Origin: Lichenicoccus sp965213775
GTDB taxonomy: Bacteria > Pseudomonadota > Alphaproteobacteria > Acetobacterales > Acetobacteraceae
Length of the DNA: 64,000 bases
Assembly: GCA_965213775.1 (NCBI GenBank)
Contig: CBDCAC010000004.1
Location: 1,240,001 to 1,304,000 of the forward strand
Reading direction: 5' to 3'
A program made the position numbers and the translations under genes. Shown here in pieces: positions 18,003-27,028 of the stretch (position 1 is the stretch's first letter; every line of letters starts with the position of its first letter). The notes under the pieces were generated by a model that was not told where the DNA came from, did no database searches, and was given only the letters and a program-made list of their open reading frames with translations.

Positions 18003-18070
18003 GGTCAGGCGGCGCGGCCCGCATCGCGGGCTGGCCGCGTGCGTCACGAGATGAGTGGAGGGTATCGTCG

Positions 18071-19060
18071 ATGAGCCGGGTCGTGCGCTTTCACGAGATG
18101 GGTGGCCCCGAGACGCTGAAGCTCGAGGAGGAGACGCCGCGGCAGCCGGGGCCGGGCGAGGCGCAGCTCGAGGTTCGCGCGATCGGTCTCAACCGTGCCG
18201 AGGCGATGTTCCGCCGCGGCATGTACATGGAGCAGCCGAGCCTGCCGTCGCGCATCGGCTACGAGGTGTCGGGGATCATCCGGGCGGTCGGACCGGATGT
18301 CTCGGGGTTCAGCGTGGGCGACGCGGTCAGCACGATGCCCGGCTATTCGCAGACCCGATACGGAAGCTACGCGGAGATCGCGCTGGTTCCCGCGGACGTG
18401 CTGGTGGCGAAGCCCGACGCGCTGTCGTTCGAGCAGGCGGCCGCGGTCTGGATGCAGTATATGACCGCGTACGGCGCGCTGATCGATATCGCGCAGCTCG
18501 CGGCCGACGATGCCGTGGTGATCCCTGCCGCCTCTTCCAGCGTGGGACTGGCAGCGATCCAGATCGCTCGCCGGGCGGGTGCGATTCCGATCGCGACCAC
18601 GCGGACCGCAGCCAAGCGGGCGGCGCTGCTGGAGGCCGGCGCCGCGGCGGTGGTGGCGACCGAGGAGGACGACGTGCCAGCCGCGATCCTGGCGGCGAGC
18701 GGCGGCAAGGGCGCCCGCGTGGTGTTCGACCCGGTCGGCGGACGCACGGTGCTGAAGCTGGCGGCAGGGATGGCGCCGTCGGGGATCCTGTTCCAGTACG
18801 GCGGCCTGAGCGGCGAGGAGACGCCGTTCCCGACCATGGCCAGCTTCGGCAACCGCCTGTCGATGCGCGCCTATACGCTGCTCGAGATCGTGACGGATCC
18901 GGCGCGCCGCGCGCGTGGCGTGCAGTACGTGCTCGACGGTCTCGCCTCGGGCGCGTTGACGCCGAAGATCGCCAAGATCTTCACCCTGGACCAGATCGTC
19001 GAGGCGCATCGCTACCTGGAAGGCAACGAGCAGATCGGCAAGATCCTGGTCACCGTGTAG
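18071..19060 (+). CDS. MDR-family zinc-independent quinone reductase/alcohol dehydrogenase
   Basis: A 329-residue medium-chain dehydrogenase/reductase. The N-terminal GroES-like domain has RAIGLNRAEAMFRRGMY and GYEVSGIIRAVGP, and the Rossmann domain has VIPAASSSVGLAAIQIARR. The catalytic-zinc cysteine and the four-cysteine structural-zinc loop of true alcohol dehydrogenases are absent, which points to the quinone oxidoreductase (Qor-like) branch using NADPH. GGAGGG precedes ATG 18071. It sits 68 bp after the SDR gene; together they suggest a carbonyl or quinone detoxification pair. Confidence 0.86.
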   Translation: MSRVVRFHEMGGPETLKLEEETPRQPGPGEAQLEVRAIGLNRAEAMFRRGMYMEQPSLPSRIGYEVSGIIRAVGPDVSGFSVGDAVSTMPGYSQTRYGSYAEIALVPADVLVAKPDALSFEQAAAVWMQYMTAYGALIDIAQLAADDAVVIPAASSSVGLAAIQIARRAGAIPIATTRTAAKRAALLEAGAAAVVATEEDDVPAAILAASGGKGARVVFDPVGGRTVLKLAAGMAPSGILFQYGGLSGEETPFPTMASFGNRLSMRAYTLLEIVTDPARRARGVQYVLDGLASGALTPKIAKIFTLDQIVEAHRYLEGNEQIGKILVTV

Positions 19061-19109
19061 TTCCGGCAGCCCCCGCATCGCCGTGGCCACCGGGATCTGC
19101 TGATCGAGA

Positions 19110-20180
19110 ATGGCCGCGGCCGGACAGGGTGGCGACAAGGCGGCGATGCTGGTCGCGTTCGACAAGCAGATCGGGTGGTGCATCAGCCTTGGCGCGCCGT
19201 TCACGGGACGGGTGCTGACGGTGCTGGCAGCGGACATCGCGCGCGACGGGCGGGCGGCCGGGCTGGTCTCGCGCTGGACCGGCGATCCGGTGGCGGACGC
19301 GGCGGCCTTGCGGCTGGCGGCAGCCCTGCACGCGCTGGTGCTGACCGGTGCTGATCCCGCGCTCTCCGCCTGCTATCCGCCCGCCGGGGAGGGCGGTCGC
19401 GGGCTGCGCACGGCGATCCTGGCCGCGCTGCACGGGCATGCCGGCTTCCTGCGCGGCTTCGTTGCATCGCCGCCGCAGACCAACGAGGTCGGACGCGCGG
19501 CGGTGCTGCTGGGCGGCTTTCTCCAGGTCGCCGCATCGACGCGGCTGCCGCTTCGACTGCTGGAGATCGGATCGAGCGCCGGGCTGAACCTGATCTGGGA
19601 CCGCTATCACTACCGGCTCGGCGACGGGCAGTGGGGAGACTCGGCCCGTCCGGTCCGGCTGCAGCCGCTATGGCAGGGACCGACGCCACCGCTGCAGCCC
19701 CTGGACGTGGCGCACCGGGCCGGATGCGACCTCGCACCGATCGACCTCGAACGGCACGACGCGCGGCTCCGGCTTCGCAGCTATGTCTGGGCCGATCAGC
19801 CGGAACGATCGGCCCGGATCGAGGCCGCGATCGCGATGGCGCGCGAGGCGGGAATCGCGGTGGAGCGCGCCGACGCGGCACCCTGGCTGCGAACCAGGCT
19901 CGCCTCGCCGGTGCCGGGATGCGCGACCGTGGTCTTCCATTCCATCATGTGGCAGTACCTGCCGGAGCCGACCCGGCTGGCGGTGCGCGACACGATCGAT
20001 CGGGCGGGCGCGCGAGCCAGCCGCGCCGCCGCACTGGCGTGGCTCCGCTTCGAGCCGCCGGCGGCCGACGCCCGGCCGGAGCTGCACCTGACGCTCTGGC
20101 TGGGTGGACGGCAGCATCGTCTCGCCTTCGCCCATCCCCACGGCAAGCGCGTGCAGTGGCTCGGCGCCCCGACGGTCTGA
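19110..20180 (+). CDS. DUF2332 family protein
   Basis: A 356-residue soluble protein that I recognise as a DUF2332 member by its blocks RLLEIGSSAGLNLIWDRYHY, the preceding GGFLQVAA region, VFHSIMWQYLP and LRFEP near the C-terminus. The LEIGSSAGLNL segment resembles the glycine-rich motif I of SAM-dependent methyltransferases, so nucleotide or SAM binding is plausible but unproven. ATG 19110 is the first start after the MDR gene; ATG 19146 is an in-frame alternative. No specific function is known to me. Confidence 0.8.
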   Translation: MAAAGQGGDKAAMLVAFDKQIGWCISLGAPFTGRVLTVLAADIARDGRAAGLVSRWTGDPVADAAALRLAAALHALVLTGADPALSACYPPAGEGGRGLRTAILAALHGHAGFLRGFVASPPQTNEVGRAAVLLGGFLQVAASTRLPLRLLEIGSSAGLNLIWDRYHYRLGDGQWGDSARPVRLQPLWQGPTPPLQPLDVAHRAGCDLAPIDLERHDARLRLRSYVWADQPERSARIEAAIAMAREAGIAVERADAAPWLRTRLASPVPGCATVVFHSIMWQYLPEPTRLAVRDTIDRAGARASRAAALAWLRFEPPAADARPELHLTLWLGGRQHRLAFAHPHGKRVQWLGAPTV

Positions 20181-20189
20181 CGGCCGGCA

Positions 20190-20209
20190 CTCGCGGGTCG
20201 TACCGCGAG
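20190..20209. terminator. Hairpin between convergent genes
   Basis: A perfect 7-bp stem, CTCGCGG and CCGCGAG around a 6-base loop, nine bases after the DUF2332 stop and 60 bases from the aldolase stop. It has no T-run, so it may be a weak two-way terminator. Confidence 0.4.
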
Positions 20210-20269
20210 CGCCCCGGCGGCAGAGACGGCACGCCGGCCCGAGGAGGGACGCCGGTCAGATCGGTGTCC

Positions 20270-21166
20270 TCACCCCTTGTCGACCGAGGCCGCATAGATC
20301 TCGTCTATCGATCGCCCGAGCGCGGCATCGAACGCCTCGTCCGACAATTGATGCTTCAGGTCCTCGAGAAGGGCGCGCGAGAAGCTGCCGATCAACCTGT
20401 GGTTGTGCGCGAGCTTCTCGCAGGCTTCGCTCCGCTGATAGCCGCCCGAGAGTGCCACGACGCGGGCGACACGCGGATGCTCGATCAAGGGCAGGTAGAA
20501 GTCGGGCTGATCCGGGATGGTGAGCTTGAGCATGACCTGGCGGCCCTCGGGCAGGGCATCGAGACCCTTGCCGAGTTCGTCGCGTAGCATGGCCTCGGCG
20601 GCCGCCTTGTCCGGGCTCTTGATCAGCACCTCGGGCTCGAGGATCGGCATCAGCCCATAAGCCGCGATCCTCTCACCGATCTCGAACTGCTGGCGCGCGA
20701 TCGCGGCGATGCCGGTCTCGTCGGCGAGGCGGATGGTCGAGCGCATCTTGGTGCCCGCGACCCCGAGCCTGGCGGCGCGTTCGAGGAGAGCGTCTAGCTC
20801 GGGCATGTCCTTCATCAGGCTGACGCCGTCCTTCTCGGCCTCAACCCCCTTGTCGACCTTCACGAACGGCACCACGCCGCGCTCGTCCCACAGATAGGAC
20901 GGAACCGGGCGCCCCTTCACCTCGCCGTCCATGGTCTGCTCGAACAGGATCGCCGCGATCACCTTGCTGCCGGTGAAGGCGGGTGCGGTGACGATGCGGA
21001 CGCGCATCTCGTGCATCAAGCGAAACATCTCGGCGTCGCTGCCGTACTCGCTCTCCGCGATGCCGTAGAGCTTGAGGGCGCCCGGGGTCGAGCCGCCGCT
21101 CTGGTCGAGTGCCGCGATGAAGCCGTCATTCGCCGTGAGCTGGGAAATCATCTTCGCATCGGCCAT
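20270..21166 (-). CDS. Fructose-bisphosphate aldolase, class I
   Basis: A 298-residue Schiff-base aldolase that splits fructose 1,6-bisphosphate into dihydroxyacetone phosphate and glyceraldehyde 3-phosphate. Blocks are FIAALDQSGGSTPGALK near the N-terminus, GVVPFVKVDKG, GTKMRSTI, PILEPEVLI and VMLKLTIPDQPDFY with the likely Schiff-base lysine, then VVALSGGYQRSEAC. Length fits the short bacterial class I form. GGAG stands seven bases before ATG 21166. It is a single-gene unit convergent with the DUF2332 gene and provides central carbon metabolism. Confidence 0.92.
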   Translation of the reverse strand: MADAKMISQLTANDGFIAALDQSGGSTPGALKLYGIAESEYGSDAEMFRLMHEMRVRIVTAPAFTGSKVIAAILFEQTMDGEVKGRPVPSYLWDERGVVPFVKVDKGVEAEKDGVSLMKDMPELDALLERAARLGVAGTKMRSTIRLADETGIAAIARQQFEIGERIAAYGLMPILEPEVLIKSPDKAAAEAMLRDELGKGLDALPEGRQVMLKLTIPDQPDFYLPLIEHPRVARVVALSGGYQRSEACEKLAHNHRLIGSFSRALLEDLKHQLSDEAFDAALGRSIDEIYAASVDKG

Positions 21167-21561
21167 CGGTGTCTCCTCTCGATCGACGGGCGTCGGCGGT
21201 CGGCGCGGGCCGTGCGTCGACCTTCGCACAGGATGTCGCATGCTCCCGAGTGCCGACGCAATCGCTGGGTCCCCCCGTCGCCGCAGGCGGACCGGGCAGC
21301 CGGACGATGGCCCGCTCGATGGCGGCCGGCCTCGGTCACCGGCCGCGCGAGGGCGCAGCCTCGCGATCGAGAGCAACACGTTTCCGTTACACGCCGGGTC
21401 GCGACGCCGTGGCGCTCGTTCGTCTCGCAACAGGCCGAGTGGGACCGGTTCGCGCTGCCCGGCCAGCGTGCCGCTCGCGCCGCCTCGCGAGCCCGGGAGT
21501 TGCGGCGTGAGCCACAATAACACTTGTCCATCGCGGCCTGCGCCGGCCGGTCGGCCTGCTC
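21167..21561. other. 395-bp region without a recognised gene
   Basis: This lies between the divergent aldolase and CDP-alcohol phosphatidyltransferase genes. It must hold the aldolase promoter on the left. Open frames across it are arginine/serine-rich and have no coding-like third positions. I see no repeat, hairpin pair or RNA gene. Confidence 0.5.
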
Positions 21562-22122
21562 GTGCGCACGTGCGTCACCCCGGACATGCTCGCCGGCGCG
21601 CGGTTGCTGACAGCGCTGCTGGCTGCCCTGTGCTTCCTCCATACCGGCCGGCTGATGGCGGCGGGAGCAGGATTGTTCCTGCTGTCCGCGCTGCCGGACC
21701 GTGCGGACGGTGAACTCGCCCGGCGGAGCCGCCGGTTCAGTCGCATCGGCCGGCACCTCGACCTGGCCGCCGACTGCATCGCGGCGATGTCGATCTTCAT
21801 CGGGCTCGGCATCGGCATCGGATCGGGCCTGCCCTTGCTGCCGCGTGCTTATCTCGGTCTCGGCCTGAGCGGTGCGTTCTCCGTCGCCGCCATCCTCCTC
21901 CTGCTGCCGCCGGTCATGTGGTGCGGCGGCGCCGGATGGATCGTGCTCGCGAGCGGCATCGTGACGCCCCTGGTCGCGCTGGTGATCGGCGCCGTGGACG
22001 CTCACCGGTCGAGATCTTGCCGCGACGCCGCTGGCTTCGGCCGCGCCTCGCGCCGCCGACCAGGCTCATGCCGCCCGGTCGCGGCCGCCCTGATCCGGCG
22101 CCTAATGCGGCACCGGTCCTGA
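21562..22122 (+). CDS. CDP-alcohol phosphatidyltransferase family protein
   Basis: A 186-residue membrane enzyme that transfers a phospho-alcohol from a CDP-linked donor, as in phospholipid synthesis. The full catalytic signature DGx2ARx8Gx3Dx3D is present at about residues 47-69 (DGELARRSRRFSRIG, then RHLDLAAD). Several hydrophobic helices surround it. The start is uncertain: GTG 21562 is the first in-frame start, no ribosome site is obvious, and the C-terminal tail after about 150 is basic and low-complexity. The motif is complete, so it is probably active; the acceptor alcohol is unknown. Confidence 0.72.
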   Translation: MRTCVTPDMLAGARLLTALLAALCFLHTGRLMAAGAGLFLLSALPDRADGELARRSRRFSRIGRHLDLAADCIAAMSIFIGLGIGIGSGLPLLPRAYLGLGLSGAFSVAAILLLLPPVMWCGGAGWIVLASGIVTPLVALVIGAVDAHRSRSCRDAAGFGRASRRRPGSCRPVAAALIRRLMRHRS

Positions 22123-22132
22123 GCGCCTCCGG

Positions 22133-23914
22133 TCATCCGCCTACGGTCAGTTCCTTGATCCGGCTGGCGAGGGTCTCCATTGCGAACGGCTTGGTCAGCA
22201 CGTGCATGCCGGGCTCCAGATGACCGTGGCTCAGCACGGCGTTCTCGGCATAGCCGGTGATGAACAGGACCTTGAGGTCGGGGCGCGAGACGCGCGCGGC
22301 GTCCGCCATCTGGCGACCGTTCATACCACCGGGCAGGCCGACATCGGTGACGAGAAGATCGATGCGTGCATCGGACTGCAGGACCTTCAGGCCGCCGGCA
22401 CCGTCGGCCGCCTCGACGGCGACGTAGCCGAGATCGGCCAGCACTTCCGTGACCAGCATGCGCACGGTGGGCTCGTCATCGACCACCAGCACCATCTCGT
22501 CGTTCTCGGCACGGGGCGCGTCGGACAGTGCCGCGACGCCGTCTGGTTCGTCGACGTCGCCGCGATGGCGCGGCAGATAGAGGCGCACCGTGGTTCCCTG
22601 GCCGGTTTCGGAGTGGACGCGTATCTGCCCACCGGACTGCCGGACGAAGCCGTAGATCATCGACAGACCGAGCCCGGTGCCCTGGCCGAGCGGCTTGGTC
22701 GTGAAGAACGGCTCGAAAACGCGATCCACGATCTCGGGCGACATGCCGATCCCGTCGTCGCTGACGCACAACGTCACGTATTGCCCCGGCGGCAGGTCGC
22801 GCTCGCCGGCGGCGGGCTCGTCGAGTCGGCAGTTGCTGGTCTCGACCGTCAGCTTGCCGCCGCCCGCCATGGCATCCCGGGCATTGATGCACAGGTTCAG
22901 CAACGCGTTCTCGAGCTGACTCGGATCGATCAGCGTGTTCCACAGCCCGCCAGCGACGACGAACTCGACCGTGATCTCCGGCCCCATCGTGCGCCGGACC
23001 AGCTCGTCCATGCCGCCGACCAGACGGTTGACGTCGGTGGTCTTCGGATCGAGCGTCTGCCGGCGCGAGAACGCCAGCAGCCGTTGCGTCAGCGCCGCGG
23101 CGCGTTTGGCCGCACTCTGAGCCGCCCCCACATATCGATCGATGTCCTTGATGCGGCCCTGGGTGATGCGGGTCTGGAGCAGCTCCAGGCTGCCGCTGAT
23201 GCTCGTCAGCAGATTGTTGAAGTCGTGCGCGAGGCCGCCGGTGAGCTGGCCCACCGCCTCCATCTTCTGAGCCTGCCGGAGCTGTTCCTCGGCCTTCTGC
23301 CGCTCCGCCATCTCGGCCTTGAGCTGCCGCGTCCGCTCGGCGACGCGCTGTTCGAGGGTGGTGTTGAGTTCCCCCAGCGCCGCGTTCAGGCGATCGGCGT
23401 CGGTCAGGGCGCTCGCCAGGTCGCTCCGCGCCCTGCCCAGCGCTGCCGTCAGCGACTCCGCTTGCGCCAGCGCGCCGTTGGCGTTCGCCGCCGATCCGAG
23501 CGAGGCTTCGACCTCGCTCTCGGCGCGCAGCAGTCCGGCGAGCAGGGGAAAGCCGATATCGGCGAGATCCGGGTGGTCGGACCGACCGGCGTTGCCTCCG
23601 AGCAGCACCAACACGGCAGAGGCGTCGTCATCGACCTGCGCCGAGAACGGGGAGAGGCGGGTCGTGTCCGGGTAGGCCACGTGGCCCGTGAACCGGTCGG
23701 TGGCCGTGCAGCGACCGAGCAGCGCGCGCCAGGTCGGACCGCCCGGCAAGGTCTGCCGCCAGCCCGGTGCCGGCCGAAGCACGCCCAGCTCATGATCTCG
23801 GATCAAGATGAGGACCGCATCGACGTGCCAGTGGCGGGCGAGTGCGGCCATCGCCTCCGGCCGCCGGCCGGGGCAAGCCAGCTCGTTGATCAGGCGTCTC
23901 TCGCAGGCCTCCAT
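22133..23914 (-). CDS. Hybrid sensor histidine kinase with receiver domain
   Basis: A 593-residue cytoplasmic kinase. Residues 1-130 look GAF-like, 130-215 form a coiled coil, and the HisKA box has H230 in GGLAHDFNNLLTSIS. The ATPase domain shows the N box LLNLCINARDAM, DDGIGM and GQGTGLGLSM. A receiver domain follows with VVDDEP, phospho-acceptor D524 (LLVTDVGLPGG) and K575. No transmembrane segment is present, so the input must be intracellular. ATG 23914 starts 20 bp after the FIST gene; ATG 23953 would overlap it. The adjacent FIST protein is the likely input partner. Confidence 0.9.
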   Translation of the reverse strand: MEACERRLINELACPGRRPEAMAALARHWHVDAVLILIRDHELGVLRPAPGWRQTLPGGPTWRALLGRCTATDRFTGHVAYPDTTRLSPFSAQVDDDASAVLVLLGGNAGRSDHPDLADIGFPLLAGLLRAESEVEASLGSAANANGALAQAESLTAALGRARSDLASALTDADRLNAALGELNTTLEQRVAERTRQLKAEMAERQKAEEQLRQAQKMEAVGQLTGGLAHDFNNLLTSISGSLELLQTRITQGRIKDIDRYVGAAQSAAKRAAALTQRLLAFSRRQTLDPKTTDVNRLVGGMDELVRRTMGPEITVEFVVAGGLWNTLIDPSQLENALLNLCINARDAMAGGGKLTVETSNCRLDEPAAGERDLPPGQYVTLCVSDDGIGMSPEIVDRVFEPFFTTKPLGQGTGLGLSMIYGFVRQSGGQIRVHSETGQGTTVRLYLPRHRGDVDEPDGVAALSDAPRAENDEMVLVVDDEPTVRMLVTEVLADLGYVAVEAADGAGGLKVLQSDARIDLLVTDVGLPGGMNGRQMADAARVSRPDLKVLFITGYAENAVLSHGHLEPGMHVLTKPFAMETLASRIKELTVGG

Positions 23915-23934
23915 CGGATCAGCGCCACCCGGCG

Positions 23935-25092
23935 TCAGGCTGGCAGCACGCATACGAGTGCGGTGCAGTTGTGGAAGCCGTCGAACTGTCTGTCCGAGCG
24001 CGCGATCTGCCCGTGCGTGACGCAGCCGATCATCGGGATCGCCGGCAACGTCGACCGAACCGCTTCCAGCTCCATCGTGTAGGCTTCGCCGATGCGCGCG
24101 CGCGTGGCTGCACAGTCGAAGAAGAGGGCGACACCGGGCATCTGCCCACCGAGATTGGCCAGGGCCGCCGCCGTCGCGCGTTCGGCTGCCTGAAGGCTCG
24201 CCTGCAGCGAGCTGTGCATGATGCGCACGCGACTCCCCAGCGGCACCTCGGCGGCGCATTGCACGGCGCCGACCGCATCGACCGAGAGCGGCATCCGCAG
24301 CTGATAACCGGTCGACGTCTCGATCCCGAGGATGTTGTGCAGAAAGAACGGCAGCGGCGCCTGCGGATCGAAGGACTGGCCGGTCTTCTCGGCATGCGCT
24401 TCGAAGGCCTGGACGGCCGGGAAGCCGTTCAGGCTCCCGAGCCTCAATCCTTGCGCATCGGTGACCCGCAGGGCATCGCCCGCGGTTGCCCAGCCATGGC
24501 CGACCCCGACCCCGAGCGGCCGCGGCGACAGGATCTCGAGCGCCACCGCCGCATCGGACAGGACCTCGGTGCCGTGGAACACCACCGTGCGGACGAATTG
24601 CGCGTTGTCACCCGCTCCACCGCCGAAGAACTGATACTGCGCGTCGGTGGCGATCATGAGCTCGTGGATCAGGTCGGGCGCGTGTCCGGAAAGCGCATCC
24701 GTCAGCACCAGGGCCGCACGATGCAGGGTCGGCTTTTCCGGGCTGCGGAAGGTCGAGACGATCTGGCGCGCTGCCAGCGCCGGCGAGACATGAAGATCGC
24801 GACCGACGCCGACCGCGAAATGGACATGATCGCTCCTTAGGGCGAGCGCGCACGCCGCTCCCTGACCATACTGCTCGTGCGTGAACTCCCCGGCGGACGA
24901 AGCCCCGACCAGCAGCGCGGAAGGATGTTCCGTTCGTATCGCCTCCAGCAACTTGGCATGCGCGTAGCTGGGCGAGGCGAAGACCATGATCGCGTCGGCG
25001 GTTCCGTGCAGGGTGGACGTGATCTTGCGACCGAGAGCCTGCCCCGCCGCCGCGGCGTCTGCCAGATCGGTGTAGGCGGTAGCCGATTCCAT
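23935..25092 (-). CDS. FIST domain sensory protein
   Basis: A 385-residue soluble protein with FIST_N followed by FIST_C, a sensory module proposed to bind small ligands such as amino acids. In some bacteria FIST proteins bind heme and report nitric oxide to partner kinases. Blocks are ALLVGASSAGEFTHEQYGQG, FFGGGAGDNAQF, GWATAGDALRVTDAQG and FDCAATRARIGEAY. ATG 25092 has GGAG ten bases upstream. It is co-transcribed with the hybrid histidine kinase 20 bp downstream, which lacks a membrane sensor, so the pair likely forms one two-component input. Confidence 0.88.
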   Translation of the reverse strand: MESATAYTDLADAAAAGQALGRKITSTLHGTADAIMVFASPSYAHAKLLEAIRTEHPSALLVGASSAGEFTHEQYGQGAACALALRSDHVHFAVGVGRDLHVSPALAARQIVSTFRSPEKPTLHRAALVLTDALSGHAPDLIHELMIATDAQYQFFGGGAGDNAQFVRTVVFHGTEVLSDAAVALEILSPRPLGVGVGHGWATAGDALRVTDAQGLRLGSLNGFPAVQAFEAHAEKTGQSFDPQAPLPFFLHNILGIETSTGYQLRMPLSVDAVGAVQCAAEVPLGSRVRIMHSSLQASLQAAERATAAALANLGGQMPGVALFFDCAATRARIGEAYTMELEAVRSTLPAIPMIGCVTHGQIARSDRQFDGFHNCTALVCVLPA

Positions 25093-25459
25093 GGCGTCGC
25101 TCCGTTGTTGTCCCGCCTGATCATACTCCGGTCCGGCGGGCCGGTCGATCATAACGTTACCATAACTACGCCGGAGCACCGGGGCCTGACCGTGCGAGGC
25201 CGGCGCTCGGCGGGACGCTGGCGCCGGTCAGGGTCGTAAGCGCGGCTTCAAGCCATCGCTCGCGTGCCGGCGGCGCGCAGCCAGCCGTCACGATCAGCCG
25301 CAGCGGCTTGGAGAACGCTGCCGCGACGATGAGGATCGACATGAAGACCGCTGCGGCTGCGTCAGTAAATCATAATCCCGACCGGCGGATCATCCTTGCT
25401 TCGATAGCCTCGTTATCCGATGATCGAGAGGCGTCGACGATACCGCCTAGGACAGCCAA
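25093..25459. promoter_or_regulatory. Divergent regulatory region, FIST operon / CBS gene
   Basis: A 367-bp gap with no gene. It contains the direct repeat CATAAC at 25150-25155 and 25161-25166, 11 bases apart (one helical turn) and about 60-75 bases upstream of the FIST start. That is the geometry of a response-regulator site. The rightward part carries AGGA before the GTG start of the CBS gene. Confidence 0.45.
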
Positions 25460-25975
25460 GTGAAGATCAAGGACAGGCCGGAGTTCAAGAACAAGCCAGC
25501 TCCCATCGTGCTGCGCGCGACCGACCATGCCTCGACCGCGATCCAGATCATGTCGCAGAAGAACATAGGCTCCGTGATCATCACCGATGGCGATAGGAAG
25601 ATCGCGGGAATAGTGACGGAGCGCGATCTTCTGCGCCGCCTTCTCGGCAAGGAACTCGATCAGAGGACGACGTTGCTCTCCGAGATCATGACGGCCGAGG
25701 TCAGGACGGCCCACCCTGACGACGAGATCCTGGACTGGCTGCGGCTGATGTCCAACGAGCGGTTTCGCCATGTGCCGGTGGTCGACGAGGATGGCCGTTT
25801 GATCAACGTGCTGTCCCAGGGTGATTTCGTGTCGTACACCTGGCCAGAACTTCTGGGTTCCCTGAAGCAGAAAGCCGTCGAGACCATGCAGGGCCGTTCG
25901 GCTCCGGTGCCGATCCTCGTGGGTGCCCTGATGCTGTACACGCTGGTGATGATCGTGATCTTCAAGATGCTCTGA
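25460..25975 (+). CDS. CBS-pair protein with C-terminal membrane anchor
   Basis: A 171-residue protein with two CBS motifs, the module that binds adenosine nucleotides. The first covers about 15-70 (IMSQKNIGSVIITDGDRKIAGIVTERDLLRR, read in two stretches), the second about 75-130 (MSNERFRHVPVVDEDGRLIN). A single hydrophobic helix, VPILVGALMLYTLVMIVIF, closes the protein, so the CBS pair is tethered to the inner membrane. This tail is unusual for stand-alone CBS proteins. Translation starts at GTG 25460 with AGGA about eight bases before. It may act as an energy or redox sensor at the membrane. Confidence 0.84.
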   Translation: MKIKDRPEFKNKPAPIVLRATDHASTAIQIMSQKNIGSVIITDGDRKIAGIVTERDLLRRLLGKELDQRTTLLSEIMTAEVRTAHPDDEILDWLRLMSNERFRHVPVVDEDGRLINVLSQGDFVSYTWPELLGSLKQKAVETMQGRSAPVPILVGALMLYTLVMIVIFKML

Positions 25976-26020
25976 TCGTCGTGAGAGTGTCGCGAGCTCG
26001 AACGGAAGACCAGCTCGATC

Positions 26021-26039
26021 GATCCCGCTTCACGGGATC
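26021..26039. terminator. Hairpin between convergent CBS and transglycosylase genes
   Basis: GATCCCG and CGGGATC form a 7-bp stem around CTTCA. It overlaps the stop codon of the transglycosylase gene and lies 45 bp after the CBS stop, so it could end transcription from both sides. Confidence 0.4.
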
Positions 26040-27028
26040 ATGGGCCCGGCCGCAGGTTTTTGGCAGAGTATCAGGTTGGACATGCCGCACCAGTCGGACT
26101 GTTCGAATGTCGCAGGGCCATATGGGTTGCGGTCGGCCGTCTCGAAGATCCTCGACCCGTCGCCGGGTTCGGCGACCGGTGGCCTTCGCACCTGATGCCG
26201 TTTCAGCATGATATCGATCGCGGTATAGGTGTTGCCCACCGTCATCGGGCGACCGTCTTCGGCGAGCAACCCGGCGTCGTATAATGTTTTCAGACTGGCG
26301 ATCCGCAGGGATGATTCCGAAGGTCGCTGAGCGCGCGCCGTGAGGAACCGTGCCGCGCCCTCCTGCCCCAGAGCATGCAGGAGATAAAGCTCCACCGAAG
26401 TCGGAGAGCGACCCAGGGACCGTTGACTGGCTAGATCCTGTCTGGCCATGACGGCGGCGGCCATACGGGCAGAGAATGCCGGATTGCCACGCAGGAGCAG
26501 GATGTGCTGCCGGATGCGGAAGCTTCGAATGGTGATGCGGCCCGAACGTTCAGTATGGATCGCGGCGGCGTAGCGGGGCGCACCGTATTGCCTTCCGAAA
26601 TCGCGCACGGTCTCGAGCCACGTCGCCGGCGTGAATTGAAGCAGGCCACGCGCTGCGGAACGGCTGCTCTTGGCATCAGCCTTGTACCTGCTCTCGCGCC
26701 AGGCGAACGCCATCAGGATGTCCGGATCGACCCGTGCATCGCGCGCTGCATCGAGGATGGCAGCAAGCACGGCGGGGGAAGGAGCCTTGTCGTCGTCGCC
26801 GTCATTCTCCAGGGAGACGAGATCCAGATGCAGGACGCTGGATATGCCGGAACGAACCGGGACGGGACGACGCCCGGAAGATGCGGCTCGCCGATGATGC
26901 CCCGAATGGCCGAGCTTCGACGTCCGGCCACCATGCGAGTGGACGTGGCTGCGATGGTCCCGGCCCTGAGCCGCGTTCGCGCTGACCATGACGCAAGCGA
27001 GGAGGCATGCGGACAGGAAGCGGTGCAT
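26030..27028 (-). CDS. Periplasmic lytic transglycosylase (SLT domain)
   Basis: A 332-residue exported muramidase-type enzyme that cleaves peptidoglycan glycan strands. The signal peptide is residues 1-20 (MHRFLSACLLACVMVSANAA). A histidine-rich, low-complexity segment covers 25-47. The SLT domain follows at about 85-200 with catalytic E112 in FAWRESRYKADAKSSRSAA and the GLLQFTPATWLETV block. The C-terminal 130 residues resemble family proteins of other alphaproteobacteria (VELYLLHALGQEGAARFL). ATG 27028 is chosen because it gives a proper signal peptide; an upstream ATG at 27112 would bury it. Confidence 0.85.
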   Translation of the reverse strand: MHRFLSACLLACVMVSANAAQGRDHRSHVHSHGGRTSKLGHSGHHRRAASSGRRPVPVRSGISSVLHLDLVSLENDGDDDKAPSPAVLAAILDAARDARVDPDILMAFAWRESRYKADAKSSRSAARGLLQFTPATWLETVRDFGRQYGAPRYAAAIHTERSGRITIRSFRIRQHILLLRGNPAFSARMAAAVMARQDLASQRSLGRSPTSVELYLLHALGQEGAARFLTARAQRPSESSLRIASLKTLYDAGLLAEDGRPMTVGNTYTAIDIMLKRHQVRRPPVAEPGDGSRIFETADRNPYGPATFEQSDWCGMSNLILCQKPAAGPMIP

